Assembly: GCA_014706385.1 (NCBI GenBank)
Contig: JACGZH010000008.1
Location: 682,001-746,000, forward strand
Length of the DNA: 64,000 nt
Direction of reading: 5' to 3'
Source: Phaffia rhodozyma
Lineage: Eukaryota; Basidiomycota; Tremellomycetes; Cystofilobasidiales; Mrakiaceae
A model generated the notes under the pieces. That model had not been told where the DNA came from, searched no databases, and saw only the letters and a program-made list of their open reading frames with translations. Both the position numbers and the translations under genes were made by a program. How positions within the stretch are numbered: position 1 is the stretch's first letter; the number at the start of each line of letters is the position of its first letter. Below are positions 39,403 to 51,801 of this stretch, in pieces.

Positions 39403-42074
39403 TTATATTCGGGCCTTGACCCATCCCTCTAATCCTCCAGCAACCCACTGATTGGCAAAAAAGATAAACACGTCGAAAACACTACTCAGCTCACAGTATT
39501 CCTAGATTAAATAGGCCGATACAAGGGAGAAACAAAGAAAAGAAGGAACATACGATCTCTTGTACACTCTGCCCGACGGCGCCGACTTTGTAGATGACCT
39601 CCTCGCCCTTGGCTTTAGTCACCTTCAATTCAGCCCTCGTCATGTCCATCTCAATCTCCCACCCGGGCCTCACAGTACCCTCTCCATCCTTACCTCCTTT
39701 ACCCCGCTCGGCGTCTTTGGCAAACTCGTTGGTAAGGTCAGTCACCAAGGCCGGGCACTCTACACAGATTAACCCGTTATTGATCGAATTTCGCTTGAAG
39801 ATATCTCCGAACGATCCGCACACTACAAGCGGGATTCCTGCGTTCAATAAAGCTGTCGCTGCCTGCTCACGAGATGAGCCGGTTCCAAAGTTGTAACCAG
39901 ACACCAGGATCGAGCCTGTTCGGAGCTTCTCAGTTGACGCCGGGATCGAAGGCACGAGCGATCGAACAAGTGAAGAGAACGATACATCATAATTCTCCAT
40001 CACTACTTCGGCCTGCCTTTCCGGTGTGATGTCGTCTTGATAGGTATACTTTCCTGGATAAATTCCATCTGTATTCAAGTTGTCTTGAGGAGCGAACAGC
40101 AATGGGCCCCGGAAGACCTCCGGGAAGCCCTCCAGTGTTTCTTCCCTACTCTTTGCTTCTCCCGCCGAATCCTTCGAAGCCTCCACTGACACCTTTTCTC
40201 CCAATACCTCTAGGGATGTTGTTGGTTTGTCCACTTGAGGCAACGCGCTTAGGTCTAGTTCATCCGGCCCACATATTCTACCAGCAACAGCCGAGGCAGC
40301 AACAACAGCGGGCGAGGCCAAGTATGCTAGCGCTTCCGGATGACCCATTCTTCCTTTGTAGTTTCGATTAGTGGCCGAGATTCCAACCTCGCCCTTCTCC
40401 AAAAGGCCTGTGCCTAGACCGATACACGGCCCACAACCAGCAGGCAGCACCTTCGCTCCGGAATCTACCAACGTTTGCCAATCTCCGTTGGCCTCGCATT
40501 CGGCCTGAACAAGAGAGGACGCAGCGGCGATGTAGAATTCGACTCCTTGGGCAACCTTCTTGCCTCGGACAACGGCCGCGGCGGCAGCGATATCGGATGC
40601 TCGAGAGTTGGTACAAGACACAAGGTATGCCTTATTGATCGCGATCGGAGGGGACAAAAGCTTTGGAAGAGGGTTAGAAATCTTGACCGAGTTTGGGCCC
40701 GAGATATGAGGAACTAGAGTAGACAGATCGAGTGTAAGATGCTTGGCGTACGTCGCTCCAGGATCAGCAGTCACTGGACTCTCAAACAATTCTGAAAGTC
40801 GCGATGCGTTCACTCGAGCATGGGCTCCAGAAAGCGATGAAGAGTCTGGCAATCGAGCCTCGTACCATTCCTTCAATACAGAGTCCACAGGAAATACTCC
40901 AGCGAGCGCTCCCCACTCAGTTGTCATGTTCGAGATGGCCAGTCGTTCATCCACAGAAAGCGTAGACACACCGTCACCGGTGAACTCGATGACTGAATTG
41001 AGAACTTCATCGCGATTGAAGTTTCCACAAAGAGCGACGATCACGTCTTTTCCGGTCACTCCTCCAGCGAGCCGCCCAAGAAGGGAGACCTTGATGATCG
41101 GAGGAATCTGCCACCAAGTTCGACCGGTAGCCCAGATAGCAGCAGCATCGGTCTATAAAAGCGGGCTTTCTTGCAATTAGACACCATGAACGGCAGTCAA
41201 TATCAGAATAGAAAAACGACTCACTCGGACGATAGGCGTTCCCAAGCAACCTACCCCTCCATACCTTTGAATTCATTCGTGAGAATTAGCTAGATTGTTC
41301 ATTCACCTTTTCGATGGCACAATGTACTGTGTGAATTTAAAAATATATTAAGGCTTGACGAACATATTAGAATGACTATCGCTAGCCACAACCATGGTTC
41401 CTGGCCAAGCATATCCCTCTTCAATCATGATTTGATGCCCGATTCCTCTTCCAGCAGGATAGAAGTCGATACCCTTCTCTCCAGCAAACCTTTCAATGTT
41501 GGCATACTTGGTAAGATTCTTCTCAGACTTGTTTTGAACATCGTGGTCAAGTGTGAAGACGGGCTGAGATGTTCGGTGAATATTAGAGATCTGAAGGGAT
41601 TTAAATCTGAAGCATGGGGACGTAAGAACGTCTCAGCAAAATATTGATCCAAGCACTGCCAACTTGTATGACTCACTTGCTGATTACGGGTCCAGTGTTG
41701 TCGTGGGTCATCCTATTGATTTCACATGAACAAAAACTAATTTCAGCTTCCGTCTTGTCAAAAAGGCATGAATCATATCGAATCAGCTATGGCTGCTCTA
41801 TCGATTCTCGTCTTCTAATCTTGAAAAGATGCTATTGCGTTGAATCTGCCTTAACGGCATAACGGTGATATTAGGAAAAATCCGCCGGCGCCTCAACTCA
41901 CACATGCTCTGGTCCAACCATAACGTAGTCCCCACTTCGAACCTTTTTGTCCTTGGGTTGACCAACAGCATACTTCTGGACGATCTTCTCAATCAGAGTT
42001 TGAGGAGTCGATGCTGTAGCATAGAACCGTCTAATGTTGAACTGAGAGCGAGCGCCGGATAGACGAAGAAGCAT
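39403..42074 (-). CDS. LYS4: mitochondrial homoaconitase
   Basis: Several exons encode a protein of the size and order of fungal homoaconitase. It starts with a targeting-type sequence ([20 protein letters not shown]), then [52 protein letters not shown] and [20 protein letters not shown]. The iron-sulfur ligands are in [10 protein letters not shown] and [10 protein letters not shown]. The swivel domain has the [14 protein letters not shown] loop. The true C-terminus is a separate small exon near 39,447-39,403 ([14 protein letters not shown]), reached through an intron from VQEI at about 39,554. Known role: it converts homocitrate to homoisocitrate in the alpha-aminoadipate route of lysine synthesis. 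The product was separated from aconitase and isopropylmalate isomerase by its overall motif pattern. Confidence 0.93.
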
Positions 42075-42724
42075 GCCTAAATATATTTTGGTTGTGCTTT
42101 TCTAAGTGCGGAAATGCAGACGAAATATGTAAGACGATGTAGAACACGAGTCAAACTCTTCCTATATAGAGAATTTACGACTTCAGAATCGTAACGAAGG
42201 AAGTTTGAACATACAGGATGCAGAGAGTTTGGATGATGTATGATGTTCTAAATTCTCAGAAGACAATGAAAAATGATGAGGTTGGATTCTGCTGCGGAAG
42301 AGAGGAAATTTGAGAAAGAGAACGATGAGGAATATTGGCACACTGCTGATAGGCCAAAGACCTGTTGCGATTTAGTTACGCGTAAATCGGGTCAGACTGT
42401 AACTATGCTTGTGACATTTCAGACTTGTTGAGTATGCGTCAACTTCTGCAGATATCATCGTCTCCTATAGGTTCTACAATCAAACTTCATTTTTCCCAGA
42501 TACTTGGGCGATAAGTTTGAGAATAAGAAGAAAACATACTGAATGGATAATTAAAGAAAGACCAAATAACCACAAAAAGAGAAAGAATATGATGAAAGAA
42601 CTGTGAAACCCATTTGCTCTACACCCCTCAGACTACCTCACTGCACCAACGACCACATCATACACTATCTAATTTCTCTCAAAATGATAAGCAAAGAAGA
42701 TCAGAAAAAGAACCAGGTCATAGA
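42075..42724. other. intergenic region, LYS4 promoter side
   Basis: 650 bp between the LYS4 start and the PDX1 stop, both on the minus strand. It is AT-rich with no coding signal I can support, and presumably holds the LYS4 promoter and the PDX1 3' untranslated region. Confidence 0.5.
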
Positions 42725-44325
42725 CTACCACAGTCCCTCGTACTCGTTCTTTGGTGTCACCTTAGCTTCAGCAACGATTGCTGGCTTGGACTGGGATCTT
42801 GATCCGTGAGGAACATAATCGTCCATCAGATCTTCGAAGGTAACTTTGGGCGCCTTGACAGATGCAGGCTGAGCTCGAGTGACAAGACCCTGCAGAACAG
42901 CTTGTCGAAGAGACAAAGGATCCTGAGGCGGGCTAGGCTTGACGGCGGGGACATCGGACTTAGACGCCGCAGGGGCGGCTGAAGCCTAAAATGAATAGGA
43001 CAAAGAAATGAAAAGAGTCAGAATGTGTGTGAGACGATGCAACTGACTTTGTCTACAGCATACACGCGATAAGGACATGATAGTCGAGAAGGTAAAAAGG
43101 GTGAACATACTCCAAACCGAGTGAAAACTCCCTTCCTTCCATCAAACTCCAACTTCTCAGCCTCAACGCTTCCCCATACATTCTTCAGTTTGCCCATTGC
43201 AACCAATACATCTCCAGTCGTGAGAGTTCCATTCTTTCCGCTACCTTTCAGCCCCTTAATCACGTTAGGCTCGAGGCCGGAGCTAAGGAGCAAGCGATGA
43301 ACTCCAGGGAGAAGAGCTTGCGCATGGGAGTAATCAGAGGCGGAGTGATGAGAAGAAGACGAACTGGGAGACGATGAGGTCGAGGGTTCTATAGATGACG
43401 AAGAGGAGGATGAGGACGGGGCAGAGCTAGATTCGGGCGTGGAAGGAGGCGAAGCGGAGTCGGCGTCAGATTCAGAGAACTGATCGGCAGATAGTGACGA
43501 CAAGTCGTCTCCCTCCTCAGCCAAGATACCGATCAAAGTTCCAACTTTAATCTCCTTCGTGCCGTTAGGAATCTATATAATGGCAAGTTAAAGACGATTG
43601 ATAAATCATACACAGACGTTTTGATATTATCAAAGCCAACCTTGTCCAACTTAGGGTTGACAGGATAAAGAGAACAACATACAAGAATCTTGCCCATTAC
43701 ACCATCGTCAGTTGTCTCAACATCGATAGTAGCTTTGTCGGTCTCCTATGGTATATATAATGAATATTGAACGATATGTTTAACTGTAACGGTCGATACA
43801 TAAACATGCCGCTGCTCGAAGTCAAGCGAAATGACTTACGATCTCAAGCAGAATATCTCCTGAAGAAAATACGTCACCCTCCTTAACCTTCCACTCAGCA
43901 ATTCCTCCCTCAGTCATAGTAGGAGACCTTTGTATGACAGGACAACAGAACAGGTTGGTCAGATGGTCATTGATGAAACAGAGAATGTTGTAATTCACAC
44001 AACTTACATGGCTGGAAATCGAAAAGCTTGGATTCCAAGTGACAAACGCAAAACGTGGAAAAAATGAGGAAGGTATGGGATTCAGCGAGGCATGAGAGGG
44101 GCTCTAGTTCAAGATGCTGCTGGAAATAAAACTCACCGGAGGCAGCCAATCTGACGGAGGACGTCGAAAAGCTCGCTGTGGTATAAATATTGGCCAAGAA
44201 AAAAAGTGACAAGTATAATATCAGTCGAGTGTTTCTTTCCCTATTCGCATTCGAGATAAAGGAATGTAGATCAGACCATGGGCGGGCTTAACGAGAGTTC
44301 GCAAAAAAGATCGAGCGGTGAGCAT
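42725..44325 (-). CDS. PDX1: pyruvate dehydrogenase complex protein X (E3-binding protein)
   Basis: The start at 44325 gives a mitochondrial leader (MLTARSFLRTLVKPAH, then a Ser-rich exon). A lipoyl domain follows over several exons: RFPAMSPTMTEGGIAEWKVK, DVFSSGDILLEI, then ETDKATIDVETTDDGVMGKI with the lipoyl-lysine in DKA, and IPNGTKEIKVGTLIGILAEE. After a Ser-rich linker is a peripheral subunit-binding domain (ALLPGVHRLLLSSGLEPNVI). The C-terminal region is short (KVTFEDLMDDYVPHGSRS) and has no acyltransferase catalytic domain. This identifies E3BP/Pdx1 rather than the E2 Lat1. Known role: it docks dihydrolipoamide dehydrogenase in the mitochondrial pyruvate dehydrogenase complex. The start codon lies about 215 bp from the divergent SEN15 start. 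Confidence 0.9.
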
Positions 44326-44539
44326 GCTAAGGGCTTGGTCTGAGGCTTATGGGCGATGGAGAGATTCGAAGAAACACAAAAGGTATCCGAGATGGGCCAG
44401 TTTGGTTGGTTGTAGTTGCTTGCTGCTCTCATCCTCCCCAACGAGCGGAGCGGAGCGACCGCGGGGATAAATTATCTGATTAAATTTTGATTTTCGTCTA
44501 TGTTTATATATGTGTATCTCAAAGTCGTTTGCATCTACA

Positions 44540-45315
44540 ATGAACCTTCGTAGTTTTATGCACTTCACCGCAACGATGGACTTTCATTCCTCTGTGAGTT
44601 ATCGTCCGGATTGCGCGTCCTGGAATGAATGACACAGCAGCTGAGAGTTATTGTATCTATATAATCGAACGGTTGAAATAACAATAGTACAAGATCTTAG
44701 AGCCCTACGCTACTCAGGCTCCGGCTCAAGCCGGTTCGTTGTTCATCACCTACAATGATTTGACATTGTGTCAGTCTATTTTCTGTCCTCATAGAGATGT
44801 GCCTATAGCGTTCTCGTATCGAACTCAAAGTTTGAAGTGAACTTTTGTTGAAACAAGCTCAGAAATGGCATCGAGTTGAACTACATTCGATTCTTGTCGA
44901 GCCTTCCACGTCTCCCACTGCTACCTTGGACGAGAAGGAGATCAGGCTGTTTCTGCTCGGCTGGAGAAAAGAGGATGAAAGACCAAGGGTCATGATTCCC
45001 ATGGCGCTCAATCAGCCATTGTCAACCAAATGGTTAGAAGTTCATCTCTCTGATGTTTTTGATCGACTCCTTACTGATATTGATATCCTCTCTTCAACGC
45101 TACATTCGCTTAGGTTCAAGACAACGTTTTCTTCCCTGTTGAGTCATCCAGCATATATTGAAGCTGGACTTCCTCAATCTAAAGAATGTACACCTAGCAC
45201 GGAAGGAGAGTCGGACCCTCCCGTCATCTATACTGCCTCGGTTGGAAAGGATTCGAGCGTGGTATATTATCGAGTGGCTAAAGGCATTGAAAAACCCCAT
45301 GATGTACCGGAATAA
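44540..45315 (+). CDS. SEN15: tRNA-splicing endonuclease subunit Sen15
   Basis: Three exons join to give HSSYKILEPYATQAPAQAG, then SLFITYNDLTLSQKWHRVEL, then the last exon. The last exon carries RVMIPMALNQPLSTKWLEVH and ends with IYTASVGKDSSVVYYRVAKG. The pattern YxxL ... LFxxYNDL ... QKW ... SSVVYY is that of Sen15, the structural partner of Sen34 in the heterotetramer that cuts introns from pre-tRNAs. Translation may begin at 44540 or at the in-frame ATG at 44576, which has a better +4 G; the conserved part starts after both. It is divergent from PDX1 and 281 bp upstream of TOA1 on the same strand. Confidence 0.85.
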
Positions 45316-45596
45316 AATAATAACGAAAACCATATTATAAATGAAACATGTAACAGTACTATGTATGCTCGCATATAATGAATGTCTTAAACCAGAATCT
45401 GGTACGGTTATGAAGTGAATAAATTTCACTGAGCCTTGAAGACGAGTGCGAAAAGATGAGATTCGCAAGCACAGAAAAGAGGAGGAAGAAGAAAGTATAA
45501 ATAAAAATTGCCACTTGATTTGTTTGCCTCAAACTCCCATCTTCGCCACCCTGTCCGCCTTGATTGATCATCCTCTCTTGTTCAATCAAACTCAAC

Positions 45597-46755
45597 ATGT
45601 CTAACCGAATCGTACCAAACATCTACAGGATCATTATTGATGATGTAGTACAATCCGTTCGAGCGGATTTTGACGAGTTTGGTGTCGAGGAGGATATGCT
45701 GGCTCTGCTCCAACAGGTCAGTTGCAAAGTCCATCGTCATATAAGAAAATCATCTCGTCCTTAGTATCCCCCTATTGTATATTATCTTCACATCATCCTT
45801 TTCTGCCAACTAAACTCTACAATGAGGAACGCAATTGAAGCTCACTCCTGAGTCTACTGTCGCCGTTTCTGGCTTGTGTTTATCAATATCATTGTACTCA
45901 TCACACCCCGCGTTTTATTCAGAAATGGGAATCCAAGCTTCTAGAATCACACGTTGCCGACTTTGAACCTGCTCCACCTACACCTCTTCCTTCAGAACAC
46001 TCTCCTTCATCAACATCCTACCCATATTCATCGCTGTCTGGACTTCCTATAAAGAAGGATGAATGGCAAGGCTCCTTGAAGGGAGGTGGAGATGATGCAA
46101 TGAGACTAAGAGGTGGAGAGGACGACGATGAGGACGAGGACTCAGATGATAGGGTTAGTGTGCCTATTATCTTCTGACTATCAACTAACCATCACAACAA
46201 CAACAACACAAGCCCTGGCTAAGACTTCTTTCTTTTCAAACCATCCATTACATATTATCTGTCGCTGGCCACAACTAATGAACAGAGTGCATCCAGTTCA
46301 TCTGCCGGTGATCTCCAGTCAGACACCGAAGAGCCCCCCCAACGAACTTCCGTTGTCACGCCTGCTGTACCTTTGTCACCAGCAGTACCTGTACCATACG
46401 AAGCCAACGCCCAGGGTATCTATCCTGGCGACGAAGAAATTAACTCTGAGTTAGATGATTCTGACGACGAGGCGGACGAAGTAGGGAAGGATGCAGATAC
46501 CGGTGCTCTGGAGGGAATGGATATCGTGTTCTGTGTATACGACAAAGTAAGTTGTCAAGTCATCGTCTGAACACATCAGAACTTCAAGTCTTTTCTCAAA
46601 CATTATCCCTTCCTGCCTCTGTTTCTTGTTTTGTTTCAAATAACTAGGTCCAGCGTGTGAAGAACAAGTGGAAGATGATCTTCAAGGATGGAATGGCTCA
46701 TGTAAACGGGAAAGACTACCTGTTTGCCAAAGCAAGTTCTGATTTTGAATGGTAG
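45597..46755 (+). CDS. TOA1: transcription factor TFIIA large subunit
   Basis: The start at 45597 opens the N-terminal helical domain (IVPNIYRIIIDDVVQSVRAD, then EEDMLALLQQ). It continues across an intron into KWESKLLESHVADFEPAPP. A variable acidic linker spans the next exons. The C-terminal beta-barrel domain is split over the last exons: ALEGMDIVFCVYDKVQRVKN, KWKMIFKDGMAHVNGKDYLF and the terminal ASSDFEW. This is the alpha/beta (Toa1) subunit, which with Toa2 stabilises TBP on promoters in RNA polymerase II initiation. The linker of about 130 residues is rich in Ser, Pro and Asp and is short compared with metazoan TFIIA-alpha/beta. Ends and exon phases agree with the family. Confidence 0.94.
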
Positions 46756-47226
46756 ACTTTATTGTCCGCCGCTGTGAATTAGCTCCATCTCTACTACTCT
46801 ATTACTCTCCTGCTTTTTGCTTGAACCTTCCTTGTTCATGTCTGTACATCATACTCAACATTAAGCATATTCTAGGACATACATCAAATGTCATGCAACC
46901 GTGCGGCACACATGTGTATCTTTTCTCTTTCACCTAGCCTAAATGAGTCAAATGGGCTGTACGTCGTGGTCTACAGACTCTCTGTCTTCGTTGACAATTA
47001 GATGATGATAGGTGTAAAGGTCTATCGAAAAGAATTATTTTGTCTATATCTAAGACTATTATACAAATAATTCGATGAACAGGAATTAGTTCGAGATGTC
47101 AAATTGAGTCAAGTTACAACGAAGAAGGAAGACAGAAGCAATTTCGAAGATGCAAAATAGAAGATTGAGATTTGACATAAAGATCAGAATCTCCCTAGAA
47201 AAAGAGAAGAAAGTGTTGAAAGCAAA

Positions 47227-50011
47227 TCACAATCTCAAGATGTTCTCCTTGTCTTCCAAATTCTTCGAGCTCTCCGAATTGGCTGATGTTGACCGACTCA
47301 ACCTTGACTTTCTTGATCTATTATCAGACCTATCCTGAGGTACACTCGACAGATCCATCGAAGACGATAGTAACTCACTCCTACCAAAAGCTTCAAGATT
47401 TTCCCCCTTTTTCAGAATAGTGGAAGAGTCTGAGACCATCATGGTGGATGTTCCAGTTGACAAATCAGAAAGCGGAGGAGCGGGATCTGTCGACGCTGAC
47501 GATATAGAATTTCGGAGAGGAGCTACAGGGAAAGAAGAGGCCGAAGCTCTACGAAGGCCAGGGGTACCCATGGCTAGCGATGAGCGTGAACGACTTGTTC
47601 GACTAGTGAGAACTGGTGTCAAAATGTTGAGGGGTGTCGAGGAAGTCTTTGTAGCCGTCGCTCTTGTGGAATGGTCTTCGAAGATAGATGGATCGATAGA
47701 TTGTCGGCGATTTGATATGGTCTTTGTCCGGTCCGGTGCAGAAACAGATCCGGCAACCCCTCGTACTCCAAATTTGCGCTTGACCTATCGTGCCGGCACA
47801 AATGCAGTTGCGTCAGAGTGTTTAGAGTTCATTGAATGTGTTTCAACCAATCATCAAATAACAACATTGAAAAAAAAAACCAGACAAGTTGTCGACACGT
47901 ACAAGTTCGAGTTCTTGTTGCTTCGAGTCCAAAGCGATTTCTAATGTTTCCATTGTTTCATGAAGCTCAGCTTTCGACTTCAGAAGTTGCATGATTTTCA
48001 CCTCCTTGATAGAATCATCATTCTTCAACTGATTTACCAGCTTATTTAACCTCTGAAGTTCAACGCTACTTGCCCCAGATTGAAAGTTTGACAGTTGAAC
48101 TTCCAATTCGGCAGATGCCTTCTCCCTGACAATATCCTCAAATTTTCGTCGCTCCTCCGTCTGGGTCATCAACAAGGATTCCAAAGCTGTAGTTTGAGAG
48201 CACAAGTCTTGGTTGATTTGATGTAATCTGCGATCCCTGTCCTCCCGAATAGTTTCGTAAGCGTTTTTGGCGTCGCGAATTGATTGCGAAGCTGATTCCT
48301 CAACATCTTGTATTTGATGCTGGAGACTTGAAATGATTCGTTTGGTTGATGTAAGATCCGTAGAAAGTAGGTTGATTTTGTCTTGATAGACAACGATTTG
48401 AGACTGAAACTCTTGCGACTCAGAGAGGTAACGATCGCGTGAATTGAGGAGTTCCCCGTATAAAGCGCGGAGTTGGTCAAACTGATCTGTTCCTGACAAG
48501 AGTCGAGAGTTGAGTTCACTTATTTCTTGAAGAGCTGCTTGAAGTGATAGTGAGAGTTCGTGCGCCTTCTGAATCGCAAAGGAGCAAGATTTTTTGGAGA
48601 AATCCGCATGAGTCTCCCGACAGCAACGACAATGTCTCGAGTTCGTTAGATGTAAGCATCGAGAAGATTTAGAGCACTCACCTTTGTCATATCTTGTAGC
48701 TGGATTGTCTTCATCTCCAGTTCACCGTTTGCTCCTTGTAATTCGGTAATTTGAGCACTCTCTCCTAAACCGTCCTTGAAATGTTGAAGCTCGAGTTCCA
48801 ACGCGTACCGTTCGGATTCTGTCTGAGCAACCCTCCCCTCTAAGTCTGCTATTTCAGTGTCGGACCTGGCCAAGCTTTCGATTAATTGGTCACGATGAAC
48901 TCTGATCCGTCGTATGTCATCATAGTGTTCGTCCGCTCTCTTCCACTGGTTTTCAAGCTCAGATTGAGTTTCTTGAAGTGTATCACGATCAGACTTGGCC
49001 GCAGAAGTCAAGGATTGGAGTCGCAAAGAAAGTTGAGCGACCTCGCGACGAGATGCAGCCAAAGCGATTATCGCCTTTTGAGATCCGAGATCATTTGGAG
49101 AGGTGGCCGTGGATTCAACTGATATAGGTGCTGGTGATGGGATGGAAGAAGTTATAGGCTGTATGGTTGCAAGCTGCTCTCTTGGGGTCGGGACATTTGA
49201 CTGTGATATGGTAAGTTCCTCTTTCGTTTTTCTGATGTTGTGATGACCTGACTGAAGACACTCACTTTCTCTTGAAGCACACCAAGCACCCGGGTTTTCT
49301 CACTCAACTGGACACGAAGATCGCGATTTGTATTATCTGATTCAAAAAGTCGTTTCTCCAGATTGTCGATCACTGCGTTCAGCACATCGATTCGTGACTG
49401 TTCTGCAACATCATCGTCTTTATGGTGATGCCTGATCGCCTGATCTTTTCTCAATACCTCTTCCTCTTGAAGCTTTTGAAGTTTCGCCTCCAGGTTCAGT
49501 CTGATCTCTCTCTCTTCCTCAAAAGCGGCTTCTGCTCTGAGAAGATTAGACAGTTCAATTTCGAGATTCACCTTGAGATCCTGTACATCCGAAGTATGTA
49601 TCACTTTGGCAAGTTTTGTTTCGGCCACCTGAAGACAATTCATGAGACGTGTAAGCTCCGCCTCCTTCGAACTGATCGAGGTGTCGAGCTCTTCGATCAG
49701 CTTTTCATGAATCTGGCGGGTGATAGTAGCAGTGGATAGATGTCGGTCGTATGAGTCGAAGATCTCTTTGCTCAAAGCAAGCAGCTCCTCGGGTTGTGTG
49801 ATATTGGTAGGGTACAGTATTGATTGGTCTGGATCTACGGCGGACAGAGAGGAAAGTGTCGGTGGCACGGTATGTAGATCTGTGGATCAAGTAATTTTTG
49901 TTTCCAATTAAAACCCGAGCAGATGAGAAAGTGCTATAACAAACCTGATAACGCACCTTTGCTGATGGCAATAGAGAACGACGAAGAAGGCGAATTGCGA
50001 CTATCATCCAT
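47227..50011 (-). CDS. long coiled-coil protein of unknown function
   Basis: The start at 50011 (MDDSRNSPSSSFSIAISKGA) leads through an intron into a protein that is mostly coiled coil. Exons near 49,880-49,270, 49,210-48,680, 48,590-47,880 and a C-terminal Ser-rich exon ending at 47227 follow. Heptad-like segments include LTRLMNCLQVAETKLAKVIH, RSDTEIADLEGRVAQTESER and KRIISSLQHQIQDVEESASQ. I see no motor, kinase or other enzymatic motif. The tail is basic and Ser-rich and ends EDKENILRL, containing a KEN sequence that in cell-cycle proteins can serve as an APC/C degron; this is only suggestive. A role in the spindle pole, cytoskeleton or vesicle tethering is possible but not shown. The exon join near 47,880-47,620 is uncertain. 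Confidence 0.65.
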
Positions 50012-50399
50012 GATAGAAAAAGATGGCAACACGAAAAGTCTCAAGCGGAGGAATTTGAGAAAGGCCGAGGTGTAGATGAGGCGCAAAGACTTGATGATAA
50101 GATATTACACTGAAACTCAGCATGCCACTAATTCAGTGGAAGCTTTCAGGATTGACGTCGAGTCTATGATAATCAAATGAGATGAGTGTTGATCCTGTAA
50201 TCAAGGACCCAACATGCCTGTTTGAGCGTTTCGTGTTTATCTTCCGTGCAAATGTTGTTTATCACACGCGACGCGTCGTGATAAAATATTCACAAGAATC
50301 GCTCACCTCTCCTCCAAACATCAGCAGAGCTCGGATCATTCTCGCACGAAAATCAAGAGATGCATGAAGCGAGCTCACAGACAGTCTTGTGGAATTATA

Positions 50400-50890
50400 T
50401 ACGAGAATTGTTCTGGAAGGAAGAGCGAAGACATCACTCATCAACCACTGTCAGGAATTTAACCAGGCGACCTACGTTGTATGCCGTGTATACAACTCTA
50501 GCTATATGTCTTTCCCACCTTCCCGCTCTCGATACCTGCATGCATCCTTTCCGTCTTTCATCCACGCCCGAGCGACAAGATGATACAATTACTCTATCGC
50601 TTTATTTTTCCCATGTAGTTCTTTCCCTTTTTCTTCCGTTCTCTCCTGTTCTCTCTTCCCTTAACCGTGGATTATGTCGCCCCTGTTTGAAACACCTTTC
50701 GTCTTATCTATCTCTATGTGTATGCCTTTGTCTTTGGTACTCCCATAGATCCTCGAGGGCCTCAGCCTTCCGATCCATCGTAGCAAATTTGCAACTGAAC
50801 CTGATCAAACTGAATAAATCCGATCACTCTCCATCCTAGTTATAACATAGCGATTGTCGGGCACTTCCGCCTTTACAGCCCGACACGTTT
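50400..50890. repeat. diverged LTR-like repeat, copy 1
   Basis: This pyrimidine-rich segment aligns with 50,950-51,340 at a period of about 506 bp. Shared landmarks are CGAGCGACAA (near 50,570 and 51,076), AGTTCTTT, CTATCTATC, AGATCCTCGAG (50,747 and 51,233) and TTGTCGGGC (50,855 and 51,313). Identity is clearly partial. It has no coding content and is best read as an old solo LTR or LTR fragment next to the copia remnants. Confidence 0.55.
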
Positions 50891-50949
50891 CATCTCTTTC
50901 CCTCTTTTGTGTCAGGAATCTGACCGCGTGTTATATCTTGCATGCATTT

Positions 50950-51533
50950 GCATACTATCTTGACAATACGTGTTCTTACCTCTGACCTTTCTCAATGCTC
51001 TTACCCTCTTTATCTTTCACACTCTTGATGCCTGCAATCTTTCCATCTTGCATCCCTTCAGGCTTGCATACATGCCGAGCGACAAAGAGATACAAGTACT
51101 TCGTCGCTTTCCCTTCCCCATAGTTCTTTTTCCTCTTTTCTCTTTTCTCTCAAGTTTGGATTCTGTCATCTTCGTTCGAAGTATCTTCGTCCTATCTATC
51201 CTTACATCTATGCCTATGACTCTGGCATCTTCCTAGATCCTCGAGAGCTTGAGCCTTCCACATACATCCTCATCTGAAAACTCTACAGCCAACCAAGTCG
51301 CAACAAACGGTTGTCGGGCCCTTTCGCCCTCACAGAGAAGCTAAGACGACACTAAGAGAAACAGCCACGATGGAAGAAGATATCTGCCAAGATGTCGACT
51401 GAGACAGAATGGGTTGAAAGTGGAAGAGAACAAATCTAAGGAATGATTCCGACATAAAGAAATCCAGAAGGTAATTCGAACTGATAGTTCGAGAAAAGGA
51501 TTCGAACAGATAATTCCAACAATAATTCCAACA
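50950..51533 (-). repeat. probable LTR of the minus-strand copia fragment, copy 2
   Basis: Read on the minus strand, the sequence at 51,542-51,534 is a purine tract (GAGTGGGAG), followed at 51,533 by TGTTGGAATTATTG. That is a typical polypurine-tract to LTR boundary for Ty1/copia elements. The segment down to about 51,000 also contains the second copy of the 506-bp-period repeat. The far end of the LTR is not defined. Confidence 0.5.
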
Positions 51534-51801
51534 CTCCCACTCATCGTTGCTGTTTAAACAACGATGTGAAGATAAGATGATGAAGGAAAAACAAGAAAGA
51601 AAAGGTAAAAAGAGGATAAGATAAAGAATGAAGAAAGAAGATGATTAGATAAAAAATTGAAACAAATTGAAATGAAATAAAACGAGATCAACCAGGATGA
51701 AAAGAGATAAACTGAAATGAAGAAGATTCGAACAAAGATGAAGCGTCAAGAAGTCGAAAGGCCGAGATGTCAACATGTCGAATACCAAAAACAGTCGCGA
51801 C

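Noticed and set aside
42725..44325. PDX1 gene as dihydrolipoamide acetyltransferase (E2, Lat1)
   Set aside because: The product ends shortly after the subunit-binding domain and has no acyltransferase domain or HxxxDG motif.
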